In this document: piece after piece, positions 18,787 to 26,736 of the stretch
Layout: every line of letters begins with the position of its first letter
Position numbering within the stretch: position 1 is the stretch's first letter
Origin: an uncultured Verrucomicrobiales bacterium
Lineage (GTDB): Bacteria; Verrucomicrobiota; Verrucomicrobiia; Verrucomicrobiales; DEV007
Assembly (NCBI GenBank): GCA_943789025.1
Contig: CALSSN010000016.1
Span: forward strand, 1-64,000
Direction: 5' to 3'
Length of the DNA: 64,000 nucleotides
Made by a program: the position numbers and the translations under genes
The notes under the pieces: generated by a model
What the model saw: the letters and a program-made list of their open reading frames with translations, nothing else
The model's database searches: none
Told to the model about the DNA's origin: nothing

Positions 18787-21195
18787 TTAGTAATAGGCCT
18801 TCAGTCCGTTCTTCCATATTTCTTTGAGTGAGGAAAGTTTGGCCTCAACGAGACGGGTCCCGGTGGCGTCTGTGATGACAAGGTTCTCGTGCGCAGAGCT
18901 TGAATGGCCGATGATCTTGCAGGAATGCGTACTGAAATGGCTGCGAAGCGCTTCGACCTGATCTGAAGCCACCTCAAGAAGGATCCGGCCTCCGGTCTCT
19001 TCGAACAGTCGTTGTGCTGCGGTTGCTGAAGCGGGGGCATCGACCTGATCGATGTCGATTTCCATACCTCCCTGCAGACTGAATCCCATCTCAGCGACAG
19101 CCACCCCGAGTCCCCCTTCACCCAGATCGTGTGCACTAAGGACCTGACCTCCTTTGATCGCCCGGGCAAGGAGCCGATAGCGGTCCAACGCACCTGCGCA
19201 ATCGATATCCGGAACCTCAGCTGTCGTGATCCCGTGACGACGAGCGTAGATCGATCCCCCCATCAATCCGGATCCTTCACCCAGAAGGCACAAGACGGAA
19301 TCGCTGCGCCGGAGGGAAGCGCCAGTCACCCGAGCACGGTCGTGAACCACTGCGATCCCACTGATCAGGCAGGTCGTTGGAATGCTGACAGCTCCATCTT
19401 CTGTTTCAAAGTAATTATAAAAGCTGTCTTTTCCGCTGACAAACGGGGCTCCATAAGCAAGGGCTGCCTCAGCGATCCCTTTGCAGGCCTCAACCAGGGC
19501 CCCGAGTTCTTCCGGATCATCAGGATTCCCGACACAGAAGTTATCAAGAATGGCTGCCTGATCCGGATCACCACCGGTGAGCACCAGCTGGCGGATGCAT
19601 TCATCAACACAGGCCTTACCCATCCGGTAAGGATTGTATTTCCCCCACTCGGGGAGGAGGGAGAGCGCAATCGACATGCTCTTATCCGACCCATCAATCC
19701 CGATCACCGAAGCATCCTGAGGCGCATCTCCGCAAGCACCAGCGAGCGGTTTGAGAAGCGTATTCCCCTGCACTTCGTGGTCATATTCACGGATTACCGG
19801 GGCACGCGAACAGATATTGAAATCGCCAAGCACCTCCTCCAGGGAGGCTCCGAGATTCTCATCGTTCCAGGCATGATTGCTCTCCGGAGCCGGAGGCATC
19901 CATCGCGACTTCCGGAGCTGCCGCGGAGGGTTGTGCAGGCGGTTGTTGTCGAGTTCACAGACAAGCTCACCGTGGTGCCAGACCCGTAGAATCCCCGACC
20001 CATCGCTCTGGCCGATCACCGTTGCCTCGGTGCCGTAAATGCCAGCAAGCTCCTTGATTCTGGCAACTCTCTCAGGCTCTACCGCGAGTACCATTCGCTC
20101 CTGGGATTCGGAAATGAACACCTGCCAACTTTCCAGGCCGGGTTCCTTCAAGGGACAACGCTCGAGGAAGATCTCGCCTCCCACGTCCGAGAGCATTTCA
20201 CCCGCAGCACTGGAAAACCCGCCTGCCCCACAGTCTGTGAGGAAAGTGATCAAGCTCTCGTCCCGAGCCGCAAGAATACAATCCGCTACCTTCTTCTCCT
20301 CGATCGGATTACCGATCTGGACTGCGGTCTGGTCTTCCTCATGCGAATCGGTATCCAGAGCGGCACTGGAAAAGGTTGCCCCTTTGAGACCATCGCGCCC
20401 GGTACGACCACCAAGAGCGATAATCTTTAAACCAGAGCTCATCTCTTTCGTGATATCCTTTATGTGAATAACACCAGCGGTGCCGCAATAGACGAGGGGG
20501 TTGTAAATGTATGCAGGGTCGAACTGAATCGCGCCGCCAGTCGTCGGAATCCCCATACGGTTGCCATAGTCACGAACTCCGCGAACCACTCCGCGCATAA
20601 TCCCGAGCGGATGAATCACGTCTTCTCCGCGAATTACAGCCTGCGGGGTGTCAGGAGCGCCAAAACAGAACACATCGATGTTCGCCACCGGCTTAGCACC
20701 AAGCCCAGCACCGAGAATATCCCGCACGACTCCGCCAATTCCAGTGTTCGCTCCGGCGTAGGGTTCGAGCGCAGAGGGGTGGTTATGAGTTTCTACCTTT
20801 AAGCAAATAGCACGTTCCTCATCGAGCTTGATGAACCCTGCATTGTCATGGAACGCAGAAAGCACAAAGCCCGGCTTGCAAGCAAATATCTCTTCGCTGG
20901 GGAGCTTGATATAGGTCTTAAAAAGACCGTCTACCACCTCTTCACCAGCGGCGGTCTGATGGGATATTTCCGCGGAGAAAATGCGGTGTTTGCAATGCTC
21001 GGACCAGGTCTGAGCAATCACCTCCAACTCAACATCTGTGGGTTCACGTCCACTCTCGCGATAGTAAGTCTGCACCGCAAGCATGTCCTCCTCTGAGAGG
21101 CTCAGTTTCATTTCCTTGCTCAGCTCAAAAAGAGCCATCCCATCGAGCTCAAGAAGAGGAACCTGCCTGAAAACCGCTTTTTCGGTAAAGATCAT
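18787..21195 (-). CDS. purL: FGAM synthase large subunit, small-type
   Basis: Converts FGAR to FGAM using ammonia from PurQ. Motifs: TWSEHCKHRIFS near residue 70, LKVETHNHPSALEPYAGANTG near 130, GIPTTGGAIQFD, TDCGAGGFSSAAGEM, and GKDSFYNYF near 620. The ATG at 21195 gives 802 residues. This is the small PurL class without its own glutaminase domain, which needs separate PurQ and PurS; it is somewhat longer than the B. subtilis protein (about 740). It lies 38 bases after the PurS-like gene. All motifs are intact. Confidence 0.95.
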   Translation of the reverse strand: MIFTEKAVFRQVPLLELDGMALFELSKEMKLSLSEEDMLAVQTYYRESGREPTDVELEVIAQTWSEHCKHRIFSAEISHQTAAGEEVVDGLFKTYIKLPSEEIFACKPGFVLSAFHDNAGFIKLDEERAICLKVETHNHPSALEPYAGANTGIGGVVRDILGAGLGAKPVANIDVFCFGAPDTPQAVIRGEDVIHPLGIMRGVVRGVRDYGNRMGIPTTGGAIQFDPAYIYNPLVYCGTAGVIHIKDITKEMSSGLKIIALGGRTGRDGLKGATFSSAALDTDSHEEDQTAVQIGNPIEEKKVADCILAARDESLITFLTDCGAGGFSSAAGEMLSDVGGEIFLERCPLKEPGLESWQVFISESQERMVLAVEPERVARIKELAGIYGTEATVIGQSDGSGILRVWHHGELVCELDNNRLHNPPRQLRKSRWMPPAPESNHAWNDENLGASLEEVLGDFNICSRAPVIREYDHEVQGNTLLKPLAGACGDAPQDASVIGIDGSDKSMSIALSLLPEWGKYNPYRMGKACVDECIRQLVLTGGDPDQAAILDNFCVGNPDDPEELGALVEACKGIAEAALAYGAPFVSGKDSFYNYFETEDGAVSIPTTCLISGIAVVHDRARVTGASLRRSDSVLCLLGEGSGLMGGSIYARRHGITTAEVPDIDCAGALDRYRLLARAIKGGQVLSAHDLGEGGLGVAVAEMGFSLQGGMEIDIDQVDAPASATAAQRLFEETGGRILLEVASDQVEALRSHFSTHSCKIIGHSSSAHENLVITDATGTRLVEAKLSSLKEIWKNGLKAYY

Positions 21196-21233
21196 AGGGA
21201 AGAAAGCCAGAATGAGAGACTGCGGAAATAGGA

Positions 21234-21671
21234 TCAACCTGCCTGCCAGGAATGCACTGCTGGATTGCACATGTCACGAACAAAGATTTCGACTTCGATC
21301 GATCCGAAAATGTAATAGCGCCGGAAAATCTGCAGATTCACGAGATCAAAGCCCGGCTCGACCTGGCTCCGGTAAAATTCCAACACCGCTTCTTTTTCGT
21401 TGTCGAGCACCCCCGGCTTCATGCCGATCTCAAGAAAGAAATCGTGCCCGGTGATCGCGGGGTCTCCCGCATCGTTAAACTCGTGGGCATGGTGATCGAC
21501 AAGCGTGCGGTAAACGAAGGCTCGAAGTTGCTCACGATCACCGTCGTAATCGAAGCGATAAATCCTTGCCTGGAGGAAGGTGGCGGATCCAGCTAGAGGC
21601 GCGTAAAGCAGCGCGCTGCAATCCCTCTGCTCATCGAATTTACCAGTAACCTCAAAGGTGATCGTTGCCAT
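21234..21671 (-). CDS. purS: PurS-like protein with extra N-terminal half
   Basis: 145 residues encoded between purC and purL, 37 and 38 bases from each. The second half matches the PurS pattern: FFLEIGMKPGVLDNEKEAV (compare the V..KPGVLDPQG start of PurS), then VNLQIFRRYYIFG in the place of the KYIEL strand, and NPAVHSW near the end, like the NPVIEDY tail. PurS bridges PurL and PurQ and is normally about 80 residues. The first 70 residues (MATITFEVTGKF ... RIYRFDYDGDREQL) are not recognised and may be a second, diverged module. Operon position agrees with PurS. Without an alignment the assignment is probable, not certain. Confidence 0.6.
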   Translation of the reverse strand: MATITFEVTGKFDEQRDCSALLYAPLAGSATFLQARIYRFDYDGDREQLRAFVYRTLVDHHAHEFNDAGDPAITGHDFFLEIGMKPGVLDNEKEAVLEFYRSQVEPGFDLVNLQIFRRYYIFGSIEVEIFVRDMCNPAVHSWQAG

Positions 21672-21708
21672 GAAAGCGGTGATTAGATAGAAGAATGAAG
21701 AAGCAAAC

Positions 21709-23016
21709 TCATGAGATCGTATTACGAGAAACAAGAACCTCGAGCTTGCCGCGTTCCTCATAGTACGCAAGCTCTTTGCCGCAGACCCACGCCAGTTGAT
21801 CGGCGATCGCCGAGGCAGCATCGGCACCTCGCAGATAGGCTTCGACGAATGCCAGCTTCTCCGCTTGGATGGCAACAAAATCGGGGTCGAGTTCTGGGGT
21901 CTTCGGGAAATCCCCGCCCACCTGCCCCTCGCGGAATACGGCATGAAAATCAGCCCCTGCCGTCTTCGCTGCTGACTTGGCGGCGTGCACTCCGTCGATC
22001 CAGTCACCATGAAAAATCTCGTAGTAGTCGCGAATCGCCTGCTTGTTCACATGCAGAGCGACAGCTTGTCCATCGCATGAACTCGGGCAAGTCGCGCGCA
22101 CCGAGTCGGTATCAACTGTGTCCACAAAAAAGAACCTGCCATTCTCGATTGCGAACTCCCACTTGAGGTCCCAAAGCCGCAGGCCGATGTCTCCGAGCAT
22201 TAACTTCACCACGTAAGCTCCAAGGACCGCGAGCTGCGTCATTTCACTGAATTGCTCGGCCGTGATACCAGCCATATTGAGCGCTTCCTGGCGAGTCACC
22301 GGTCGGTCTGTCGGCTCGTATTTCGACGTGAAGTCGAGAACCGGTCGGGAAAGCATGCGCCAGGGATCGAGCCGGTCGACCCCGAGCTCGGATAGAAAAG
22401 CCGCTCTTTCCATCCCTCCCATCTTCAGGGAGCGATGGTAGACGGATGAGGCACCTGTGACCCCGAATCGGACGATAGCTTCAAGCGGAATCACATACCC
22501 ATCGGCGACGGCAAACTTCGAATAGTCATAAAGGTGAGAGCCATAGACCTCGGCAGGTTCCGGATGCAGAATCTGAAACCGCCTTACAACATTGAAAACA
22601 CTCGGAATATCTGGGATCCGCCCACCGACCAGCTCTCCGCTCACCGCGTCCAGCATGCCAACGTGATGGGTCGTAGCGCCGTCGTTCCGAAGCCTCTGGA
22701 GCACTGCTCCCTTGAGAAGCAGCTGCTTCGTTTCCGTCGAAAGATCACAATCGGCGGCGATGGCTGCCTCTACGCGGTTCCATGTCTCACAATCCGCGAG
22801 CCGCTCAAAGAGCACGTGCCGGAACAGGGCACGGCACTTGTCCGAGCCTGGAATCTCAAAAATAGTACCGACATCGAAGACCGACCCACCCGCCGTGGTC
22901 TCTGCCACCATCAGCGAGGTGTCGTCCGGGTAGGCGTAGAGCCGTTGGACCGAGCCTTCATAGAAAGGATCGCCCAGGTGCTCCACGACACTTTTTCCTT
23001 GCAACCGTTTCGTCAT
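21709..23016 (-). CDS. purC: SAICAR synthetase, extended form
   Basis: Joins CAIR and aspartate. Recognisable segments: GKSVVEHLGDPFYEGSVQRLY at the start, YDYSKFAVADGYVIPLEAIVRFGVTGASS near residue 180, FTSKYEPTDRPVT, and GDIGLRLWDLKWEFA followed by VDTVDTDSVRAT near 300, the equivalent of the DFKLEFG...DEFSPDGSR region. At 435 residues it is longer than the usual 240-300 of bacterial PurC, with extra residues at the N-terminus and an alpha-helical C-terminal extension. The ATG at 23016 is preferred. It is the first gene of the purine run, divergent from the GGQ-protein gene. Confidence 0.85.
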   Translation of the reverse strand: MTKRLQGKSVVEHLGDPFYEGSVQRLYAYPDDTSLMVAETTAGGSVFDVGTIFEIPGSDKCRALFRHVLFERLADCETWNRVEAAIAADCDLSTETKQLLLKGAVLQRLRNDGATTHHVGMLDAVSGELVGGRIPDIPSVFNVVRRFQILHPEPAEVYGSHLYDYSKFAVADGYVIPLEAIVRFGVTGASSVYHRSLKMGGMERAAFLSELGVDRLDPWRMLSRPVLDFTSKYEPTDRPVTRQEALNMAGITAEQFSEMTQLAVLGAYVVKLMLGDIGLRLWDLKWEFAIENGRFFFVDTVDTDSVRATCPSSCDGQAVALHVNKQAIRDYYEIFHGDWIDGVHAAKSAAKTAGADFHAVFREGQVGGDFPKTPELDPDFVAIQAEKLAFVEAYLRGADAASAIADQLAWVCGKELAYYEERGKLEVLVSRNTIS

Positions 23017-23156
23017 GAAGTGGCCCTCGTTGGCAGGCAATTTATCCGGCAGTTCATTCCTGGAACAGACCGTCGGCAGGATGCTGAAAGCCCGTGGGGA
23101 TGATTGGATGCAGCCGGAGAAAGATTCAACCAAATTGTCGAAAAAGGAAACAATCA

Positions 23157-23309
23157 ATGAATCAAGAGGCCCTCGAATATCCTCGACGATTCGACTGGAT
23201 CACCGACAGCATGCTGACAGATTCTGAAAAGAATCCACTCAGGAAATTCCGACAGAACCGTGACCGATGCCTACCAGAACAAAGCAACCGCCCGGATGGC
23301 TGCACTTAA
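23157..23309 (+). CDS. Possible 50-codon ORF overlapping the GGQ gene start
   Basis: ATG at 23157 with an AAGGA site at a good distance (23145-23149). It encodes a 50-residue peptide starting MNQEALEYPRRFDWITDS and ends 50 bases inside the GGQ-domain gene, in the frame one behind it. It may be a leader peptide, the true N-terminus of the GGQ protein if one base is extra between 23157 and 23309, or chance. No homologue is recognised. Confidence 0.3.
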   Translation: MNQEALEYPRRFDWITDSMLTDSEKNPLRKFRQNRDRCLPEQSNRPDGCT

Positions 23310-23667
23310 TATCTACGAGACCGACCTCGACGAGCAGTTCATCCGATCTGGCGGCCCAGGAGGACAGCACGTCAATAAAGTTTCAACCTGCGTGAGACTG
23401 CGCCATCGACCGACTGGAATCGAAGTTCGATGTCAAGGGGATCGCAGCCGGGCTGCCAACCGCGAGCAGGCACGGCTTGAACTCTGCGAGAAAATCGCAG
23501 GAGCTGCAGCGGAAAAAAAGCGAGAAAAAGCACACCAAAACTTCCTCCGCACGATGCGATCCAAGGCAAAAAGAAGGACTCTCAAACAAAAGCGTCTGGC
23601 GCGAGAGGCAAAAGCACATCGATCCAAAACCAAAGGACTTCGCAGACGCCCTCGCGGGGACGATTAA
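23260..23667 (+). CDS. Release-factor-like GGQ-domain protein
   Basis: 135 residues with the peptidyl-tRNA hydrolysis motif of class I release factors, IRSGGPGGQHVNKVSTCVRL (GGQ near residue 38), followed by the RPTGIEVRCQGDRSRAANRE stretch and a Lys/Arg-rich tail (KRRTLKQKRLAREAKAHRS). It lacks the stop-codon recognition domains, so it belongs with ArfB/YaeJ-like rescue factors or the small RF-related family, which release stalled peptides. The start is a GTG with no close ribosome-binding site; an ATG at 23157 in another frame has a good AAGGA site and overlaps the start. The basic tail reads past the usual length but the frame is intact. Confidence 0.85.
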   Translation: MTDAYQNKATARMAALNIYETDLDEQFIRSGGPGGQHVNKVSTCVRLRHRPTGIEVRCQGDRSRAANREQARLELCEKIAGAAAEKKREKAHQNFLRTMRSKAKRRTLKQKRLAREAKAHRSKTKGLRRRPRGDD

Positions 23668-23692
23668 AGAGCACTCCCATACACTGAAATTT

Positions 23693-24163
23693 ATGCACCG
23701 GGAAATCAAACAGGCGGCCATTCACTTTATCATCGCCATGGTTCTTCTTTGTAGCTTGGGCGCGCTTCTCTACCAGACGACGATCCTGCCTAACCTTCTG
23801 GAGGCAAGAACACTGGTTCTGATCCATCAACTGGAGAAGGCCATCGACGCCTACCAGGCCGATTATGGAAGTCTTCCCAGAAGTAAAGTGTCACTTCTCT
23901 CGGCGCTCGAAGGGCGGAACGCAGAGAGTAAAGACTATCTCGCAGACATCCGTTACGGTAAAGTCAGCGACGGTAAGATCCTCGATCCATTTGGTCTACC
24001 TCTGCACTATCTGGCAGGCGACTCACAGCCACATTTCTTTTCATCCGGTGCTGATATGAGCTGGGGAACTGAGGACGACCTCTCCCTCGATGACTTGGCG
24101 AAAATCTCAAAAAACTATCAACTCAAACCGCGAGAAAAACGCATGAAATTCTCCAATGATTAA
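23693..24163 (+). CDS. Pseudopilin (GspG)-like protein
   Basis: 156 residues. One N-terminal transmembrane helix (IHFIIAMVLLCSLGALLYQTT, residues 10-30) is followed by a helix and a short domain like type II secretion major pseudopilins: AIDAYQADYGSLPRS near residue 60, ILDPFGLPLHYL near 110, and FFSSGADMSWGTEDDLS near 125, the equivalent of YSLGADGxxGGxGxxxDI. The canonical prepilin motif (Gly before Phe-Thr-Leu-x-Glu) is not visible, and there are no T2SS or pilus genes nearby. It begins 25 bases after the GGQ gene. A membrane-anchored protein with a pseudopilin-like fold is the safest reading. Confidence 0.7.
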   Translation: MHREIKQAAIHFIIAMVLLCSLGALLYQTTILPNLLEARTLVLIHQLEKAIDAYQADYGSLPRSKVSLLSALEGRNAESKDYLADIRYGKVSDGKILDPFGLPLHYLAGDSQPHFFSSGADMSWGTEDDLSLDDLAKISKNYQLKPREKRMKFSND

Positions 24164-24364
24164 GGAAGGCACTGGTGATTTCTCGAGGCATCAAACCAAC
24201 GACCTTTTGAAGAACCGCGATAGAAACGGTCTGATTGACCTTGCTCAAGAATAACGTATTCCTTCCTTGTATTCCTACTGGTGAGTCAAAGGAGCCCTGC
24301 TCAAACGAAGTACATGATCTGTTTCAAAATTGATCGCCTAGTTACCCCTCATTTTCGACCTATC

Positions 24365-25096
24365 ATGCAAAGATTCCCAATTTTAATCGTAGCTCTCGTA
24401 GTCTCTGCTGCAGGAAATCTTCCTGCGGAGCTTCGAAGCTTCACAAGCACGAGTGGTGAAACCATGCAAATGGAGTTGATCGGACACAAAATTACTGAGG
24501 ACAGTTTGATTCTAAAAACGGAAGATGGAAGGGAACTTACCGGGGTCGACATCAATCTTTTTGCTGAAGGAGACCGGGAATACATTCGTAAATGGATGGA
24601 CGAAACTACCCCCACCCTCGACTACCACTTTCGATACGAAGTAAAAACAGAAAAAATCGACAGCACACGCAACAAGATCGATTCCTACAAGACTGTGGGA
24701 GCTTCCACCACCGCATATGAAGTTAAAATGACAAACCTCTCGCGGGACACGGTCGGACCTCTCAAGGTCGCATACGTATTCTTTGTCGACAATTTTGTCG
24801 ATGGGGGAATGACCACCTCTGGCCAAAACCGCGAGGTCCAGATCAGTGGTAGCCTCCCGATCGCCGGGCGTTTGGGTTTCAACCACACAGCCACTGTCCA
24901 GACGAAGCCCACCACCCTGGAAATGGTAGACTACGATTACGGCAATCTTAGAGAAAGAGACCGACTCGCCGGGATCATGCTCCGAGTTTACGATTCTGGG
25001 GAGAATCTTGTCAACGAGTTCAAAAGCAGTGAGGTGAGCAAGAAAAAATGGCCCGGAGAAGAGGAAACAAAAGAGGGCAAGGTAATAATCCGCTAA
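24365..25096 (+). CDS. Secreted protein with SHD1-like N-terminal domain
   Basis: 243 residues; signal peptide MQRFPILIVALVVSAAGNLPAE. The next 50 residues (LRSFTSTSGETMQMELIGHKI ... LFAEGDREYIRKW) look like the short SLA1-homology (SHD1) domain common in Planctomycetes/Verrucomicrobia exported proteins. The remaining 170 residues form a beta-rich domain (YEVKMTNLSRDTVGPLKVAYVFFVD, LEMVDYDYGNLRERDRLAG) with no recognised function. The ATG at 24365 is chosen over upstream in-frame codons because it starts the signal peptide. Transcribed alone; a nitroreductase gene is convergent. Confidence 0.75.
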   Translation: MQRFPILIVALVVSAAGNLPAELRSFTSTSGETMQMELIGHKITEDSLILKTEDGRELTGVDINLFAEGDREYIRKWMDETTPTLDYHFRYEVKTEKIDSTRNKIDSYKTVGASTTAYEVKMTNLSRDTVGPLKVAYVFFVDNFVDGGMTTSGQNREVQISGSLPIAGRLGFNHTATVQTKPTTLEMVDYDYGNLRERDRLAGIMLRVYDSGENLVNEFKSSEVSKKKWPGEEETKEGKVIIR

Positions 25097-25174
25097 TAAG
25101 GAGATTTTACTTTATCTGAGTGGATCGACGTCCAGTTCCAGCGAGTCCCCGTTTGACTGCGTAGCATCCACCCC

Positions 25175-25807
25175 CTAAATCCGAACAACCACCTCCTCGG
25201 CCGGATAGCGGATCTTAGTAAGGCCGGCGTAGGCGTCATCGGCCGAGCGATATCCGACCGGGCAGAGAACAACCGAGGCGAGCCCAAGGTCTCCGAGACC
25301 CAGTAATTCGTCGTAGTTTTCAGCAGAGAATCCCTCCATCGGACAGGCGTCCACTTCTTCAAGGGCACAGGCGGAAAGCAGGTTGCCCAGAGCGAGGTAA
25401 ATCTGGTTCTCCATCCAATGACGCAGCGCCGTCGCATCAAGGTTCCCGAGAAAACCTTTCATCATTCCTGCATACCCCTCGAGGCCTGACTCATCCACCC
25501 CCCGGGCACTTGCGGTCAAGGCAATGAGACGATCAACTTCCGCTATCTTAAAGGTGGTAGGACGACAGAAAACAATCAGTGCTGAGGCATCCACAACCTG
25601 GGTTTGGTTCCAGCTGTGCTCGACGAGAGCAGTTCTCTTTTCCCGGTCTTCGACCACCACAAATTTCCACGACTGCAGCCCGAATGAGGAGGCGGAGAGG
25701 CGCAGCGCCTCAAGGAGTCTCGCGAGCTTTTCAGGAGCAAGGGGCTTTTGGGGATCAAACTTTTTTGTGGCGTAGCGCCAGTTGAGAGCATTGAGGAGAT
25801 CGGACAT
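25175..25807 (-). CDS. Nitroreductase family NAD(P)H:FMN oxidoreductase
   Basis: 210 residues, close to NfsB/YdgI-type flavoproteins. Markers: NWRYATKKFDP at the start (FMN phosphate contacts), LSASSFGLQSWKFVVV near residue 38, and GLGDLGLASVVLCPVGYR near 170. Probable reduction of quinones or nitro compounds with FMN and NAD(P)H. It begins 53 bases before the end of the Bat operon (transcribed away from it on the same strand) and is probably expressed separately. Confidence 0.9.
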   Translation of the reverse strand: MSDLLNALNWRYATKKFDPQKPLAPEKLARLLEALRLSASSFGLQSWKFVVVEDREKRTALVEHSWNQTQVVDASALIVFCRPTTFKIAEVDRLIALTASARGVDESGLEGYAGMMKGFLGNLDATALRHWMENQIYLALGNLLSACALEEVDACPMEGFSAENYDELLGLGDLGLASVVLCPVGYRSADDAYAGLTKIRYPAEEVVVRI

Positions 25808-25837
25808 CGGAAAATTGAGGTCTTAGAAGTTTACGGA

Positions 25838-25858
25838 TAAAAAAGGGGATGCGCCTTT
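25838..25858 (-). terminator. Possible terminator at the end of the Bat operon
   Basis: On the minus strand, immediately after the stop of the last Bat gene, AAAGG (25858-25854) pairs with CCTTT (25846-25842) across a 7-base loop, followed by a T-run. The stem is short, so this is a modest call. Confidence 0.4.
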
Positions 25859-25860
25859 AT

Positions 25861-26736
25861 CTACGTGGACGGGACAGGATCGGCAAGCTCTATGGTCTCG
25901 ATCAGACCGGAACGAACCCACCCACGTAACCCACCGGGAGCTTCGACATAATCCCACGGAGCACGGGGAGACTGAATTTTTAGCTGGCTTCCGGGCGGCA
26001 ACTCGATCAGCTTTGCCGATACCGGATCTGGCTTAGCAAGCAGGGCTGTGCCTGGACTGATCACGATGGCATCACCTGGAACCCCCGACCTGGCAGCAAG
26101 TAGTCGCAGATAGACCAGATTCCAGACTGCGAAGGAAAGAAGGACAAGGCAGAGAGGAAGAACAACCAGCCGTGTGACCGAAGGAAGAGTGACCTCTCGC
26201 CGAAACGCGACCCAGATCCTGTAGCTGGGAAGAAGAAACGCGGCCCAGAAGAGAAGCGCTGAGATCATGGCGATCAGAGCGGGCGAAACAAAAGGCACCA
26301 GCGACGATGGCCATCCGTCGTCGAAGGCGAGAGCACCCGTTCTACGTGTCACCACTCCAAAGTTCTGACGTGCCTCGACCATTCCTCTGTTCGCTCGCAG
26401 GGCACGAGCATACCAGAGGACTGCTTTGCCGGCATTGCCCTCCAGAACGTGGGCATTACCCATCTGCAGTGCCAGGACATCGGTGACGCGCTCGTGACTG
26501 ACGATGGTCTGCTGCAACTGATCGATGGCCTCGGAGGCTTTCCCCGCTCGCAGGCTCTCGACGGCTCGGGCGTAGTGTGTCATGGCAGTCTCCTCCTGAG
26601 AGGCAGCCTGAATCGTCAGGGAGAAAAAAACCGCCCACACCAGAATACTGATGCAGCAGATACTCGGAAAAGAACGCTTTTCACACCGGCGTATCGCAGG
26701 CTCCCGCCCGACTTTGATTGCTTTCATCCTCTTCAT
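25861..26736 (-). CDS. batE: BatE-like TPR and SH3 membrane protein
   Basis: 291 residues. A signal anchor near 30-45, TPR-like helices (HYARAVESLRAGKASEAIDQL, HVLEGNAGKAVLWYARALRANRG) at 53-120, two transmembrane segments at about 150-170 and 185-205, and a C-terminal SH3b-like domain (VISPGTALLAKPDPVSAKLIELPPG, then GWVRSGLIE). This order is that of BatE in Bat (Bacteroides aerotolerance) operons. Its ATG overlaps the BatD stop by four bases (ATGA). Role in the operon is not established; binding or assembly at the membrane is inferred. Confidence 0.75.
   Translation of the reverse strand: MKRMKAIKVGREPAIRRCEKRSFPSICCISILVWAVFFSLTIQAASQEETAMTHYARAVESLRAGKASEAIDQLQQTIVSHERVTDVLALQMGNAHVLEGNAGKAVLWYARALRANRGMVEARQNFGVVTRRTGALAFDDGWPSSLVPFVSPALIAMISALLFWAAFLLPSYRIWVAFRREVTLPSVTRLVVLPLCLVLLSFAVWNLVYLRLLAARSGVPGDAIVISPGTALLAKPDPVSAKLIELPPGSQLKIQSPRAPWDYVEAPGGLRGWVRSGLIETIELADPVPST

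Noticed and set aside
23017-23259. Purine riboswitch upstream of purC
   Set aside because: I looked for the conserved three-way-junction signature and did not see it in the 243-base space.
23157-23260. prfB-type programmed frameshift at the GGQ gene
   Set aside because: The protein has no RF2 domains and no CTT-TGA-C signal or internal Shine-Dalgarno at the needed place.
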